Shown here piece after piece: positions 48,709 through 57,454 of a stretch of DNA of 64,000 bases. The notes below the pieces were generated by a model, which was not told the origin of the DNA, made no database searches, and was given only the letters and a program-made list of their open reading frames with translations. Source of the stretch: CBDCGJ01 sp965216645 (lineage in GTDB: Bacteria > Pseudomonadota > Alphaproteobacteria > GCA-2731375); assembly GCA_965216645.1 (NCBI GenBank), contig CBDCGJ010000069.1, forward strand, positions 1 through 64,000, read 5' to 3'. The position numbers were made by a program, and so were the translations under genes. Positions within the stretch are counted from its first letter, which is position 1. The number at the start of each line of letters is the position of its first letter.

Positions 48709-49836
48709 ATGAGCCAATTACTCACCAACGCCCGCGTCTTCGATGGCGAAACGATTAGAGACAATGTCGACGTGATCGTCGCCGATGGCTTGATACAATC
48801 GATCGCCCCGGCCGGCGACCGCGGTGCCTATGCCACGGCCGTCGATCTCGACGGCGGTCTGCTGGCGCCCGGATTTATTGACCTGCAGGTAAACGGCGGC
48901 GGCGGCGTGATGTTCAACGACCGCCCGGATGCCGACGGGCTGGCCATCATCGTTCAAGCGCATCGGAAGTTCGGCACGACCGGCTTGTTACCGACCGTGA
49001 TTAGCGCCGATCTGAACACCATGCGCGCCGCGGCCGAAGCGGTCCGAGATTCGGAAAATCCAAGTGTGCTGGGCATTCACTTCGAGGGTCCGCACCTCAA
49101 TCCGGCAAAACGCGGCATCCATGGGGCCGAGGACCTGCGTCCGCCGACTTCGGAGGAGATGGCAATCTTCATGGAGTCGTCGCCCGACCGTGTAATGGTG
49201 ACGCTGGCGCCGGAAGTGACTGGGCTCGAGACCGTGCGCCGGCTCGCGGCGGCCGGCGTCCGCGTATGTGCTGGTCACAGCGCCGCCAGCTTCGATGAGA
49301 CCAACGCCGCCATCAAAGCTGGCCTGACCGGTTTCACCCATCTCTTCAACGCCATGCCGGCCATGCAAAGCCGCGACCCGGGCATCGTCGCGGCGGCGTT
49401 GTTGAGTCCCGATACCTGGTGCGGCTTGATCGTCGACGGCCACCATGTCGATCCGGCGATGCTACACCTGGCGCTTAGGACGAGCGCCAACTGCTTCCTG
49501 GTCACCGACGCCATGGCCTGCGTTGGCGTTGATTTCGACGCCTTCGAATTTCAAGGGCAGGCCATCCGGGTTGAAGGCGGCCGCTGTACCACCGTCGACG
49601 GCACCCTGGCCGGCTCCGCGCTCGACATGGCCAGCGCCGTCCGCAATGCGGTCTCTCTGCTTGACCTGCCGCTGGAGGCAGCGCTGCGTATGGCATCGCT
49701 CCATCCGGCCACTTTCCTCGGCCTCGACGACTGCTACGGCCGCGTCGCCCCCGGTTACCACGCGGATCTGGTGTTGCTCGATGACGACCTGACCGTCCGC
49801 GCGACGTGGATTCGCGGTGAGCGGGAGGACGGATAA
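48709..49836 (+). CDS. nagA: N-acetylglucosamine-6-phosphate deacetylase
   Basis: 375 residues from ATG 48709 with AGGGAAG upstream; the frame extends far upstream over the kinase gene but only as shadow. PGFIDLQVNGGGGV, HFEGPHLNPAKRGIHG, GHSAASFDE, THLFNAMPAM and LVTDAMA are all typical. Removes acetate from GlcNAc-6-phosphate in amino-sugar catabolism or cell-wall recycling. No nagB is nearby. Confidence 0.93.
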   Translation: MSQLLTNARVFDGETIRDNVDVIVADGLIQSIAPAGDRGAYATAVDLDGGLLAPGFIDLQVNGGGGVMFNDRPDADGLAIIVQAHRKFGTTGLLPTVISADLNTMRAAAEAVRDSENPSVLGIHFEGPHLNPAKRGIHGAEDLRPPTSEEMAIFMESSPDRVMVTLAPEVTGLETVRRLAAAGVRVCAGHSAASFDETNAAIKAGLTGFTHLFNAMPAMQSRDPGIVAAALLSPDTWCGLIVDGHHVDPAMLHLALRTSANCFLVTDAMACVGVDFDAFEFQGQAIRVEGGRCTTVDGTLAGSALDMASAVRNAVSLLDLPLEAALRMASLHPATFLGLDDCYGRVAPGYHADLVLLDDDLTVRATWIRGEREDG

Positions 49837-49870
49837 GCCTATAACCGACATTACGCCGACATATCATCGT

Positions 49871-50008
49871 CGTCTTCCCGGATGCGCAGCGGCACGTAGT
49901 GACGCTGTGCTGGTCCGGGAGCCATGTCGAAGAGTAGAGCTCTACCGGCCGCCGTGGACCCCGGACCTGCAGCGCATCGCTGCGTGCTGCGCCGTATCCG
50001 GGGTGACG
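49871..50008. repeat. Dispersed intergenic palindromic repeat (copy C)
   Basis: Between the convergent nagA and hydantoinase genes. Ends CGTCTTCCCGG (49871-49881) and CCGGGGTGACG (49998-50008) are variants of the repeat ends seen near 38968 and 43969, with internal GCAGCGCATCGCTGCGTGCTGCGC palindromic pieces. Confidence 0.65.
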
Positions 50009-50014
50009 GTCATG

Positions 50015-51457
50015 TCAGGACCGCGACACCGCCTCCGGCGCGTTGCGGGCGCGTTGGGTTTGGATGGCGGCGTAGTAGGGAGCGAAGGTGGGGCGGTCGA
50101 TCCAGCGGCCGGCACCCTTGACGGTTCGCGGTTCGCCGTCCCGGTAGACCACCTTGCCTTGGCTGATGGTCACCACGTTGACGCCTTCCACGGTCATGCC
50201 CTCGAAGATGTTGAAGTCGACATTTTGGTGATGCGTGTCCTTTGAAATGGTGCGGGTTTTCTTCGGGTCCCAAATGGCGATGTCGGCGTCCGCGCCAACT
50301 TCGATGGCGCCTTTGCGCGGATAGATATTGAAGATCTTGGCGGCGTTGGTAGAGGTCACGGCAACGAATTCGTTCTCGGTCAGCCGTCCGGTGCCGACGC
50401 CGTGATGCCAGAGCACATGCATGCGGTCCTCGACCCCGGCGGTGCCGTTGGGGATTTGGGTGAAGTTGTTGTGGCCCATGCGCTTCTGCGGCGCACAGAA
50501 GCAGCAATGGTCGGTCGCCGTGGTCTGCAGCATGCCGGCGGCCAGACCTTGCCACAGCGCCTCCTGATGTTCCTTGGGCCGGAACGGCGGGCTCATCACA
50601 TAGGCCGCCGCGGTATCCCAGTCCGGATCCCGATAGACGCTGTCGTCGATCAGCAGATGCCCGGCCAGCACTTCGCCGAAGACCCGCTGGCCTTCGTGGC
50701 GGGCGCGGGTGATCGCCTTCAGACTGTCGATGCAGGAGGTATGGACGAGATAGAGCGGTACGTCGAGCACCTGCGCGATGCGGATCGCCCGATCGGCGGC
50801 CTCGCCCTCCACCTCCGGCGGGCGGGACAGGGGATGACCCTCCGGCCCATGGATGCCTTGGTTCAAAATCTCCTGCTGTAGATGGTAAACCAACTCGCCA
50901 TTCTCCGCATGCACGGTGCAGATGGCGCCGAGCTCGCGGGCGGTGTTGAAGCTGTTCACCAGGGTCTCGTCGTCCGCCATGATGGCGCCCTTATAGGCCA
51001 TGAAATGCTTGAAGCTGTTGACCCCATGCTCCTTGGTCAGCGTATGCATGGCCTCGCGCACGGTCTCGTCCCACCAGGTGACGGCGACGTGGAAGCTGTA
51101 GTCCTGCGCCGCTTTCTCTGCCCATCCGCGCCATTTATGGAAGGCCGACATAATGTCTTCCTGGGGGTCGGGAATGACGAAATCGATGATCATGGTGGTG
51201 CCGCCGCAGGCCGCCGCGGTGGTGCCGGTATAGAAGTCCTCCGACGCCACCGTGCCCATGAACGGCAGTTCCATATGGGTATGCGGATCGATCCCCCCGG
51301 GCATGACCGAACAACCGCCGGCGTCCACGACCTCCGCGCCGGCCGGCACATCCAGGCTTTCGCCGACCGCCACGATTTTGCCGTCCTCGGTCAACACGTC
51401 GGCGCGTTGACTACGGTCCGCGTTCACCACCGTGCCGCCTTTGATGTGCAGGGTCAT
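50015..51457 (-). CDS. hydA: Dihydropyrimidinase / D-hydantoinase
   Basis: 480 residues with a GGAGGA ribosome binding site. The amidohydrolase metal motif PGGIDPHTHMELP, the carbamylated lysine region NSFKHFMAYKG and the late FNIYPRKGAIEVGADADIAIWDP are typical. Opens dihydrouracil and dihydrothymine rings, the second step of reductive pyrimidine degradation, matching preT/preA nearby. Downstream-most gene of the leftward set. Confidence 0.93.
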   Translation of the reverse strand: MTLHIKGGTVVNADRSQRADVLTEDGKIVAVGESLDVPAGAEVVDAGGCSVMPGGIDPHTHMELPFMGTVASEDFYTGTTAAACGGTTMIIDFVIPDPQEDIMSAFHKWRGWAEKAAQDYSFHVAVTWWDETVREAMHTLTKEHGVNSFKHFMAYKGAIMADDETLVNSFNTARELGAICTVHAENGELVYHLQQEILNQGIHGPEGHPLSRPPEVEGEAADRAIRIAQVLDVPLYLVHTSCIDSLKAITRARHEGQRVFGEVLAGHLLIDDSVYRDPDWDTAAAYVMSPPFRPKEHQEALWQGLAAGMLQTTATDHCCFCAPQKRMGHNNFTQIPNGTAGVEDRMHVLWHHGVGTGRLTENEFVAVTSTNAAKIFNIYPRKGAIEVGADADIAIWDPKKTRTISKDTHHQNVDFNIFEGMTVEGVNVVTISQGKVVYRDGEPRTVKGAGRWIDRPTFAPYYAAIQTQRARNAPEAVSRS

Positions 51458-51496
51458 GGTATGTCCTCCGTCTAGGTCATATTCGCAATATGCCGG

Positions 51497-51569
51497 GCCG
51501 GCCCACGCCCCCTCCCGACCACCCCATGACTATGCTCCCGTGGGTGGTCGGGAGGGGGCGTGGGCCGGC
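51497..51569. repeat. Perfect 28-bp inverted repeat between hydantoinase and amidohydrolase genes
   Basis: The arm at 51497-51524 is the exact reverse complement of the arm at 51542-51569, with a 17-base loop; the stem is very GC-rich. It is in the 139-base gap between two genes on the same strand, so any transcript through both would fold it. It may attenuate expression of the downstream hydantoinase gene or stabilise the upstream message. It does not share the CGTCATCCCGG ends of the dispersed repeat. Confidence 0.85.
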
Positions 51570-51596
51570 GATGCATCCAAGCTTCGTAAACATGCG

Positions 51597-52844
51597 TCAG
51601 GTCACATGACCGGCCTTCTCCAGGATCACGCGCAGCAGCACGTCGCCGCCGGCAGTGACCCATTCCGGCTTCACGTCTTCCACCTCGTTGTGACTGATGC
51701 CGTCGATGCAGGGTATGAAGATCATCGAGGTCGGCGCCACCTCGGCCAGATAACAGGCATCGTGGCCGGCGCCCGATACGATGTCCCGGTGGGAGAAGCC
51801 GCAATCCTGGGCCGCGTCGCGTACCGCCGTGACGCAGCTTTCCTCGAACGGGACCGGGGCGTAGTAGAAGATCTGCTCAAGCTCCAGTTCCAGGCCGATG
51901 TCGTCGACAATCTCTTGAACCCCGGCGCGCATGGCCTTGTCCATGCCGGCTAGCACGTCGTCTTCCGGATGACGGAAGTCGATGGTCATGAAGACCTTGC
52001 CCGGAATGACGTTGCGGGAATTGGGATGCACCTCCAGCATGCCGACGGTGGCGCAGCCATAGGGCGCGTTGTCCAGGCCGACCTTGTTCACCAGATCGAC
52101 GATACGCGCGGCGCCCAGCAAGGCGTCCTTACGGCTCGGCATCGGCGTCGGGCCGGCATGGGATTCGACGCCGGTGATGTTCAGTTCGTACCAGCGTTGG
52201 CCCTGGGCGTGGGTGACGACGCCGATGGTCGTCTCCGTATCCTCCAGGATCGGGCCCTGTTCGATATGGGTTTCGAAATAGGCATGCACCGGTCGACCGC
52301 CCACCTCCTCGGCGCCGGCATAGCCGATGCGCGCCAGCTCCTCGCCCATAGTCTTGCCGTCGGCGTCTTCCCGCGACAGGCCGTAGTCGAGGGAGAAGAC
52401 GCCGCCGAAGACGCCGGAGGCGACCATGGCCGGGGCGAAGCGGGAGCCTTCCTCATTGGTCCAGACCGCCACCTCGATCGGCCGCTCGGTTTCATACTCG
52501 AGCTCATTGAGGCTGCGCACCACTTCCAGGCCGGCCAGCACGCCGTAGACGCCGTCGAAGCGGCCGCCGGTCGGTTGCGTGTCCAGATGACTGCCCGTGA
52601 TCACCGGCGGCAGGCTGTCGTCCCGTCCCGGCCGGCGGGCGAAGATGTTGCCCATCTTATCGACCTTGATGGCGCAGCCGGCGGCCTCGCACCAACCGAC
52701 GAACAGGTCGCGCCCCTCCTTATCCAGATCGGTCAGCGCCAACCGGCAATTGCCGCCTTTCTCCGTCGCGCCGATCTTGGCCATCTCCATCAGGCTGTCC
52801 CACAACCGGTCGCCGTTGATTTTCAGATTTTTCGTTTCCGTCAT
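51597..52844 (-). CDS. Zn-dependent amidase/hydantoinase-carbamoylase (M20 family; beta-ureidopropionase-like)
   Basis: 415 residues. M20/AmaB features: GSHLDTQPTGGRFDGVYGVLAGLEVVRSL, EEGSRFAPAM, the lid-domain GVESHAGPTPM and late SGAGHDACYLA. The family hydrolyses N-carbamoyl amino acids; here the expected substrate is N-carbamoyl-beta-alanine from uracil. It lies in the pyrimidine cluster, upstream of hydA. Confidence 0.9.
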   Translation of the reverse strand: MTETKNLKINGDRLWDSLMEMAKIGATEKGGNCRLALTDLDKEGRDLFVGWCEAAGCAIKVDKMGNIFARRPGRDDSLPPVITGSHLDTQPTGGRFDGVYGVLAGLEVVRSLNELEYETERPIEVAVWTNEEGSRFAPAMVASGVFGGVFSLDYGLSREDADGKTMGEELARIGYAGAEEVGGRPVHAYFETHIEQGPILEDTETTIGVVTHAQGQRWYELNITGVESHAGPTPMPSRKDALLGAARIVDLVNKVGLDNAPYGCATVGMLEVHPNSRNVIPGKVFMTIDFRHPEDDVLAGMDKAMRAGVQEIVDDIGLELELEQIFYYAPVPFEESCVTAVRDAAQDCGFSHRDIVSGAGHDACYLAEVAPTSMIFIPCIDGISHNEVEDVKPEWVTAGGDVLLRVILEKAGHVT

Positions 52845-52868
52845 CGTGCAATCCCTTGACTACTAAAC

Positions 52869-52988
52869 CGTCATGCCGGAAACGGCGCAGCCGTTATCCG
52901 GTATCTTGTGCAGAACGGAACTCGACATCAGCGCCGCACTCTATCCTGCATGAGATCCCGGATCGCGCTGCGCTTGTCCGGGATGACG
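52869..52988. repeat. Dispersed intergenic palindromic repeat (copy D)
   Basis: Starts CGTCATGCCGG and ends CCGGGATGACG, about 120 bases, with internal GATCCCGGATCGCGCTGCGC. It separates the nitrilase-type and M20-type amidohydrolase genes, so they may be separately transcribed or the repeat may lie within the message. Confidence 0.72.
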
Positions 52989-53021
52989 AGATTTGTGTTC
53001 GGTTTAGTTCCTACTCCGCTC

Positions 53022-53888
53022 TCAGTTCAGATCGATCAACAGGTCGTAAGTCTCCGGCCTGCGATCCCGGAAGAATTGCCAATTGTTGCGGATTTCGCGG
53101 ATCATGTCGAAGTCCATCTCGTGGACCAGCAGTTCGTCCTTGTCCCGGCTGGCCATCGCCTCGATCTCACCGCGCGGATTGACGAAATAACTTTGGCCGT
53201 AAAACTCGCCGATATTCCACGGCGCTTCGGTGCCGACCCGGTTGGTGGCGCCGATGAAGACACCGTTCGCGACGGCGGCGGCCGGCTGTTCCAACTGCCA
53301 GAGATATTCGGACACGCCGGCAACCGTGGCCGAAGGATTGACGATGTATTCGGCGCCGTTCAGAGCCAACGCCCGCCAGCCTTCCGGGAAATGCCGGTCG
53401 TAGCAGATATAGACGCCCAGCTTGCAATAGGCGGTGTCGAAGACCGGCCAGTCGGAGGCGCCGGGTTTGAAAAAATATTTCTCCCAGAAGCCGGCCACTT
53501 GGGGGATGTGGCTCTTGCTGTATTTGCCCAGATAGCTGCCGTCGGCGTCGATCACGGCGGCGGTATTGTAATAGACGCCGGTGATTGCCTCCTCATAGAT
53601 CGGCACGACGATGACCATGTTGTACTTCTTGGCATAGTCCTGCATCAGCTTGACCGTCGGCCCGTCCGGGATCGCCTCGGCGGCGGCGTACCATTTCGGG
53701 TCCTGGCTGGGGCAGAAATAGGGCTGGGTGAAGACCTCCTGGAAACACAGGACCTGCACGCCCTGTTCGCCGGCCCGGTCGATCAAAGGAGCATGGGCCT
53801 CCAGCATCTTCTCCCGGATATCCGCCGGGCTCATATCCGTGTCGCCCTTCAGGGACATTTGGATCAAGCCGCCCTTCAGTTTCGCCAT
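53022..53888 (-). CDS. Nitrilase-superfamily amidohydrolase (beta-ureidopropionase / N-carbamoyl amidase)
   Basis: 288 residues. The catalytic triad is Glu 51 (FQEVF), Lys 125 (KSHIP) and Cys 162 (ICYDRHFPE), in the branch that includes N-carbamoylputrescine amidase and eukaryotic-type beta-ureidopropionase. The cluster context favours N-carbamoyl-beta-alanine hydrolysis, the third step of uracil breakdown. A RutR-type palindrome lies 69 bases upstream of its start, overlapping a possible -35 (TTGATC, 17 bases, TAAGAT on the minus strand), so it is probably repressed by the adjacent regulator. Confidence 0.9.
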   Translation of the reverse strand: MAKLKGGLIQMSLKGDTDMSPADIREKMLEAHAPLIDRAGEQGVQVLCFQEVFTQPYFCPSQDPKWYAAAEAIPDGPTVKLMQDYAKKYNMVIVVPIYEEAITGVYYNTAAVIDADGSYLGKYSKSHIPQVAGFWEKYFFKPGASDWPVFDTAYCKLGVYICYDRHFPEGWRALALNGAEYIVNPSATVAGVSEYLWQLEQPAAAVANGVFIGATNRVGTEAPWNIGEFYGQSYFVNPRGEIEAMASRDKDELLVHEMDFDMIREIRNNWQFFRDRRPETYDLLIDLN

Positions 53889-53957
53889 GGCGTTTTTCCT
53901 CCCTGTCGCGCAACCCTGTGATAGATTGATTACGGCGCTAAGAAATCTTAGTTAATT

Positions 53958-53973
53958 TTGACCATTTGATCAA
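53958..53973. promoter_or_regulatory. RutR-type operator between amidohydrolase and rutR
   Basis: TTGACCATTTGATCAA differs at one position from the published RutR consensus TTGACCANNTGGTCAA. It sits just before the rutR start and upstream of the divergent amidohydrolase, so it can serve both. A second perfect short palindrome, CTAAGA-AA-TCTTAG, lies at 53938-53951. Confidence 0.88.
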
Positions 53974-53977
53974 CAAA

Positions 53978-54640
53978 ATGAACGATCCGAGCATGAACGA
54001 CGGGGCCCGTGCCAAGCAAACGCGCAAACGCACCCGCATTCAACAGGCGAACGAGCAGCGCATTCTCGACGCCGCCCTTGAGATATTCTCGAGTTTCGGC
54101 TTCCGTGGCGCCACGGTCGACCAGATTGCGGGCGCGGCGGGTATGTCGAAGCCCAACCTGCTCTACTATTTCCGGCGCAAGCAGGACATCTATCTGGCTG
54201 TGCTGACCCGGACGCTGGAGATGTGGCTGGAGCCCTTTGGCGAGATCGATCCGGCCGGCGATCCGGCGGCGGAGATCAGCGCTTATATCGCCCGCAAACT
54301 GGAATTCTCCCGCCGCCAACCGAAAGCCTCGCGGCTCTTTCTGTCCGAAATCCTGCAGGGCGCGCCGGTGCTCGGGCCGGTACTGAAGGGCCGGGTCAAG
54401 GAAATGGCGGACGAGAAGGCCGGCGTGCTGCGCGACTGGGCCGGGGAAGGCAAAATCGCCGACGTCGATCCCTACCACCTGATCTTCGCCATCTGGGCAA
54501 TCACCCAGCACTATGCCGACTTCGAAACCCAGATCAAAGCCGTCCTCCCCCCCGGTCAACGCAGCCGCGACAAGGTCATCGCCGAAGCCAACCGCACGGT
54601 GACGGAGATCTTCCTGAACGGCCTGCTGCCCCGCACGTGA
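53978..54640 (+). CDS. rutR: TetR family regulator of pyrimidine catabolism
   Basis: About 220 residues from ATG 53978 (ATG 53993 or TTG 53966 are possible). The TetR helix-turn-helix is residues about 25-70: RILDAALEIFSSFGFRGATVDQIAGAAGMSKPNLLYYFRRKQDIY. The rest resembles RutR (FGEIDPAGDPAAEISAYIARKLEFSR, HLIFAIWAITQHYADFETQI). In E. coli RutR senses uracil and thymine. Here it is between the reductive pathway genes and next to a near-consensus RutR box, so it most likely controls them and itself. Confidence 0.9.
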   Translation: MNDPSMNDGARAKQTRKRTRIQQANEQRILDAALEIFSSFGFRGATVDQIAGAAGMSKPNLLYYFRRKQDIYLAVLTRTLEMWLEPFGEIDPAGDPAAEISAYIARKLEFSRRQPKASRLFLSEILQGAPVLGPVLKGRVKEMADEKAGVLRDWAGEGKIADVDPYHLIFAIWAITQHYADFETQIKAVLPPGQRSRDKVIAEANRTVTEIFLNGLLPRT

Positions 54641-54691
54641 CTCCTTCACCCCGCGTCGTTTCGCGCATGTCCGGGATGACCGGATCCTAAA

Positions 54692-56002
54692 TCAATCCGC
54701 CGCGTCGACGCGCATGGGGTTGTTGGGGTGAGTGGTCCAGTTGGCGTAGCTGGGGTCGATGGGTTGGCCGGTGCGCGGGTCTGTGCCGTCGGTAAGCTGG
54801 CGTAGAGTGATGCAGCCTTCGACGGGGCAGACGCTGACGCAGAGGTTGCAGCCGACACATTCCTCGTCGATCACCTCGAAATGCCGGACGCCGTTCTTGC
54901 TCTGAGTAATAGCCTGGTGCGAGGTATCCTCGCAAGCGATGTAACAGCGGCCGCATTTGATGCAGGTGGTCTGGTCGATTTCCGCCTTCACCACATAGTT
55001 CAGGTTCAGGTCCTGCCAGTCGACCATATTGGGCACGGCACGGCCGATGAAATCGTCGAGCTTGTCGTAGCCCCGCTCCACCATCCAGGCGGTCAGGCCG
55101 GTGATCATCTCCTCGACGATCTTGAAGCCGTAGGTCATGGCGGCGGTGCAGACCTGGACGTTGGTGGCGCCCAAGGCCATGAATTCCGCCGCGTCGCGCC
55201 AGGTGGTGACGCCGCCGATGGCGGAGATCGGCAGGCCCCGGCAATCCGGATCGCGGGCGATCTGCGCCACCATATTAAGGGCGATGGGTTTCACCGCCGG
55301 TCCGCAATAGCCGCCGTGGGTGCCTTTGCCGTCATTCGCCGGCTCCGGCACCATATTGTCGAGATCGACGCCGATGATCGAGTTCACCGTGTTGATCAGG
55401 GAGACCGCGTCGGAACCGCCGGCCTTCGTCGCACGGGCGGGACCTAGAATGTTGGTCACGTTCGGGGTCAGCTTGGTGATCACCGGCAGACGACTATGTT
55501 GCTTGCACCAACGCACTACCATCTCGACATATTCCGGCACCTGGCCGACGGCAGAGCCCATGCCCCGCTCCGACATGCCGTGGGGACAGCCGAAATTGAG
55601 CTCGACCCCGTCGGCGCCGGTTTCCTCGACCAGCGGCAGGATCTTCTTCCAGGCGCCTTCCTCGCACGGCACCATCAGGGAGACGACGACGGCGCGGTCG
55701 GGCCAGTCGCGTTTGATCTGGGCGATCTCCTCCAGATTGACCTCCAACGGTCGGTCGGTGATCAGCTCGATATTGTTGAAGCCGATCAGTTGCCGGTCGC
55801 CGCCATGGATGGCGCCGTAGCGGGGCCCGTTGACATTGACGATGGGCGGCCCGGCCTCGCCCAGGGTCTTCCAGACCACGCCGCCCCAGCCGGCCTCGAA
55901 GGCGCGCTGGACATTGTAGGCCTTGTCCGTCGGCGGGGCGGAGGCAAGCCAGAACGGGTTTGGCGATGTGATCCCGACAAAACTGCTCGAAAGATCGACC
56001 AT
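54692..56002 (-). CDS. preA: NAD-dependent dihydropyrimidine dehydrogenase subunit PreA
   Basis: 436 residues. An FMN-binding dihydroorotate dehydrogenase-like barrel (about 1-320; ELNFGCPHGMSERGMG, ISAIGGVTTWRDAAEF) is followed by two [4Fe-4S] motifs, CIKCGRCYIAC and CVGCNLCVSVCP. Reduces uracil and thymine. Ten bases separate it from preT, which supplies electrons. Confidence 0.95.
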   Translation of the reverse strand: MVDLSSSFVGITSPNPFWLASAPPTDKAYNVQRAFEAGWGGVVWKTLGEAGPPIVNVNGPRYGAIHGGDRQLIGFNNIELITDRPLEVNLEEIAQIKRDWPDRAVVVSLMVPCEEGAWKKILPLVEETGADGVELNFGCPHGMSERGMGSAVGQVPEYVEMVVRWCKQHSRLPVITKLTPNVTNILGPARATKAGGSDAVSLINTVNSIIGVDLDNMVPEPANDGKGTHGGYCGPAVKPIALNMVAQIARDPDCRGLPISAIGGVTTWRDAAEFMALGATNVQVCTAAMTYGFKIVEEMITGLTAWMVERGYDKLDDFIGRAVPNMVDWQDLNLNYVVKAEIDQTTCIKCGRCYIACEDTSHQAITQSKNGVRHFEVIDEECVGCNLCVSVCPVEGCITLRQLTDGTDPRTGQPIDPSYANWTTHPNNPMRVDAAD

Positions 56003-56012
56003 GGCGGCCTCC

Positions 56013-57326
56013 CTATGTTTCTCCCGCGAGATGGCGGTGGATCGATTCCGCGGCGACCTTACCGTCCTGCACGGCGCTGACCGTCAGATCGTCGCCGCCG
56101 GCCACGCAGTCGCCGCCGGCCCAGACCGCGTCAAGACTGGTGCGGCGATCGGCGTCGACGGCAACGCGGCCACCGGTCAGATCCAGGCCGTCGGCGAAGC
56201 CGTTCGCCGAAAAGCGCTGACCGATCGCCTTGAAGACCATGTCGGCCGGAATCTCCATGCTGCCACCCTCGGCGCGATCGAATACCACACCGACGACATG
56301 CCCGTTCTCGCCCGAGAGCGCCGATGGTGTCAGCCCATGGCGAATACGAACCCCCCGGGTCTGCGCCACATGCTGTTCGTAGCCGCTGGCCTTCATCTCC
56401 GCCGGGCCGCGCCGGTAGGCGATGGTGACGGTTTCCGCACCCAACAGTTTCGACTGCGTGGCGATATCGATGGCGGTCATGCCGCCGCCGATTACAACGA
56501 TATCCCGTCCAACCGGCAGGTCGGTCAGATCGGCCGACTGACGCAGGCGCGCGATATAAGCGACCGCGTCCTCGACCCCGTCCAGATCGTCGCCGGGCAG
56601 ACCCAAGTCATTGACGCCGGACAGGCCCAATCCCAGGAACACCGCATCGAAGTCCCGGCGCAAATCGGCGAGATCGAGGTTTTCGCCGAGCTTCCGGCCC
56701 GATTCGATGTTGATGCCGCCGATGGAGAGGATCAGCGCGATCTCCCGCTGGGCGAAGTCGTCGATTGTCTTGTAGGCGGCCAAGCCGTATTCGTTGAGGC
56801 CGCCAGGCTTCGCACCGGCATCGAAGATCGTCACCCCATGTCCGTGGAGCGCCAGGCGATGGGCGCAGGCGATCCCCGCCGGTCCGGCGCCGACCACAGC
56901 CACGCGCTTGCCGCTTTCCGCGCCGCGCTCGTAGGGATAGCGGTTGCCGGCCAGCAACCGGTCCGTGGCATGGCGCTGCAACAGACCGATCTTGACCGGG
57001 ATCGCCTCGGCGTCGTTGCGGACGCAGGCCTCCTCGCACAAGGTTTCGGTCGGGCAGACCCTGGCACACATGCCGCCCATGATGTTCTCGTCCAAGATCG
57101 TCCGGGCCGCGTTGGTCGGATATCCGGTCGCGATCTGGCGAATGAATAAGGGGATGTCGATACCCGTCGGGCAGGCGGTCACGCAAGGCGCATCGTGGCA
57201 GAAATAACAACGCGCCGCCTCCACGCTGGCGCCGTGATTGTCGAGGGGCGGGTGCAGGTCGGCAAAATTCTCCGCCAACTGAACCGCCGACAATCGGCCT
57301 TTGACGATATCCGGATGTTCAGCCAT
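56013..57326 (-). CDS. preT: NAD(P)-dependent dihydropyrimidine dehydrogenase subunit PreT
   Basis: 437 residues. An N-terminal cysteine-rich segment (CYFCHDAPCVTACP, CARVCPTETLCEEAC) binds Fe-S clusters; two nucleotide-binding domains follow (VAVVGAGPAGIACAHRLALHG for FAD and IVVIGGGMTAIDIA for NAD(P)H). Passes electrons from NAD(P)H to PreA. Promoter-proximal gene of the preTA operon, with a RutR-like palindrome 48 bases upstream. Confidence 0.95.
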   Translation of the reverse strand: MAEHPDIVKGRLSAVQLAENFADLHPPLDNHGASVEAARCYFCHDAPCVTACPTGIDIPLFIRQIATGYPTNAARTILDENIMGGMCARVCPTETLCEEACVRNDAEAIPVKIGLLQRHATDRLLAGNRYPYERGAESGKRVAVVGAGPAGIACAHRLALHGHGVTIFDAGAKPGGLNEYGLAAYKTIDDFAQREIALILSIGGINIESGRKLGENLDLADLRRDFDAVFLGLGLSGVNDLGLPGDDLDGVEDAVAYIARLRQSADLTDLPVGRDIVVIGGGMTAIDIATQSKLLGAETVTIAYRRGPAEMKASGYEQHVAQTRGVRIRHGLTPSALSGENGHVVGVVFDRAEGGSMEIPADMVFKAIGQRFSANGFADGLDLTGGRVAVDADRRTSLDAVWAGGDCVAGGDDLTVSAVQDGKVAAESIHRHLAGET

Positions 57327-57373
57327 CGAAACCCCTCCGTCTGTCGACGGGTTAGTGTAGCAAAAGGGAAAAA

Positions 57374-57389
57374 TTTATCAAATGATAAA
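57374..57389. promoter_or_regulatory. RutR-like operator upstream of preTA
   Basis: TTTATCAAATGATAAA is a perfect palindrome with 7-base arms around AA. It has the same 16-base architecture as the box at 53958 (TTGACCATTTGATCAA); both fit TTkAyCAwwTGATmAA. Its position, about 48 bases before the preT start codon, suits a repressor site. Confidence 0.65.
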
Positions 57390-57454
57390 AAAACAAGCAT
57401 CGACCGAAGCTATGCAACGAAATCAAAGGGTCAGACCCTTTGATTTCCGCCCGC

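Noticed and set aside
49817..50245. 142-codon plus-strand frame between nagA and hydA
   Set aside because: Lies across the dispersed palindromic repeat and the antisense of hydA; not a gene.
51497..51569. 28-bp inverted repeat as a simple intrinsic terminator
   Set aside because: No T-run follows on either strand, and the stem is far longer than needed; another role is more likely.
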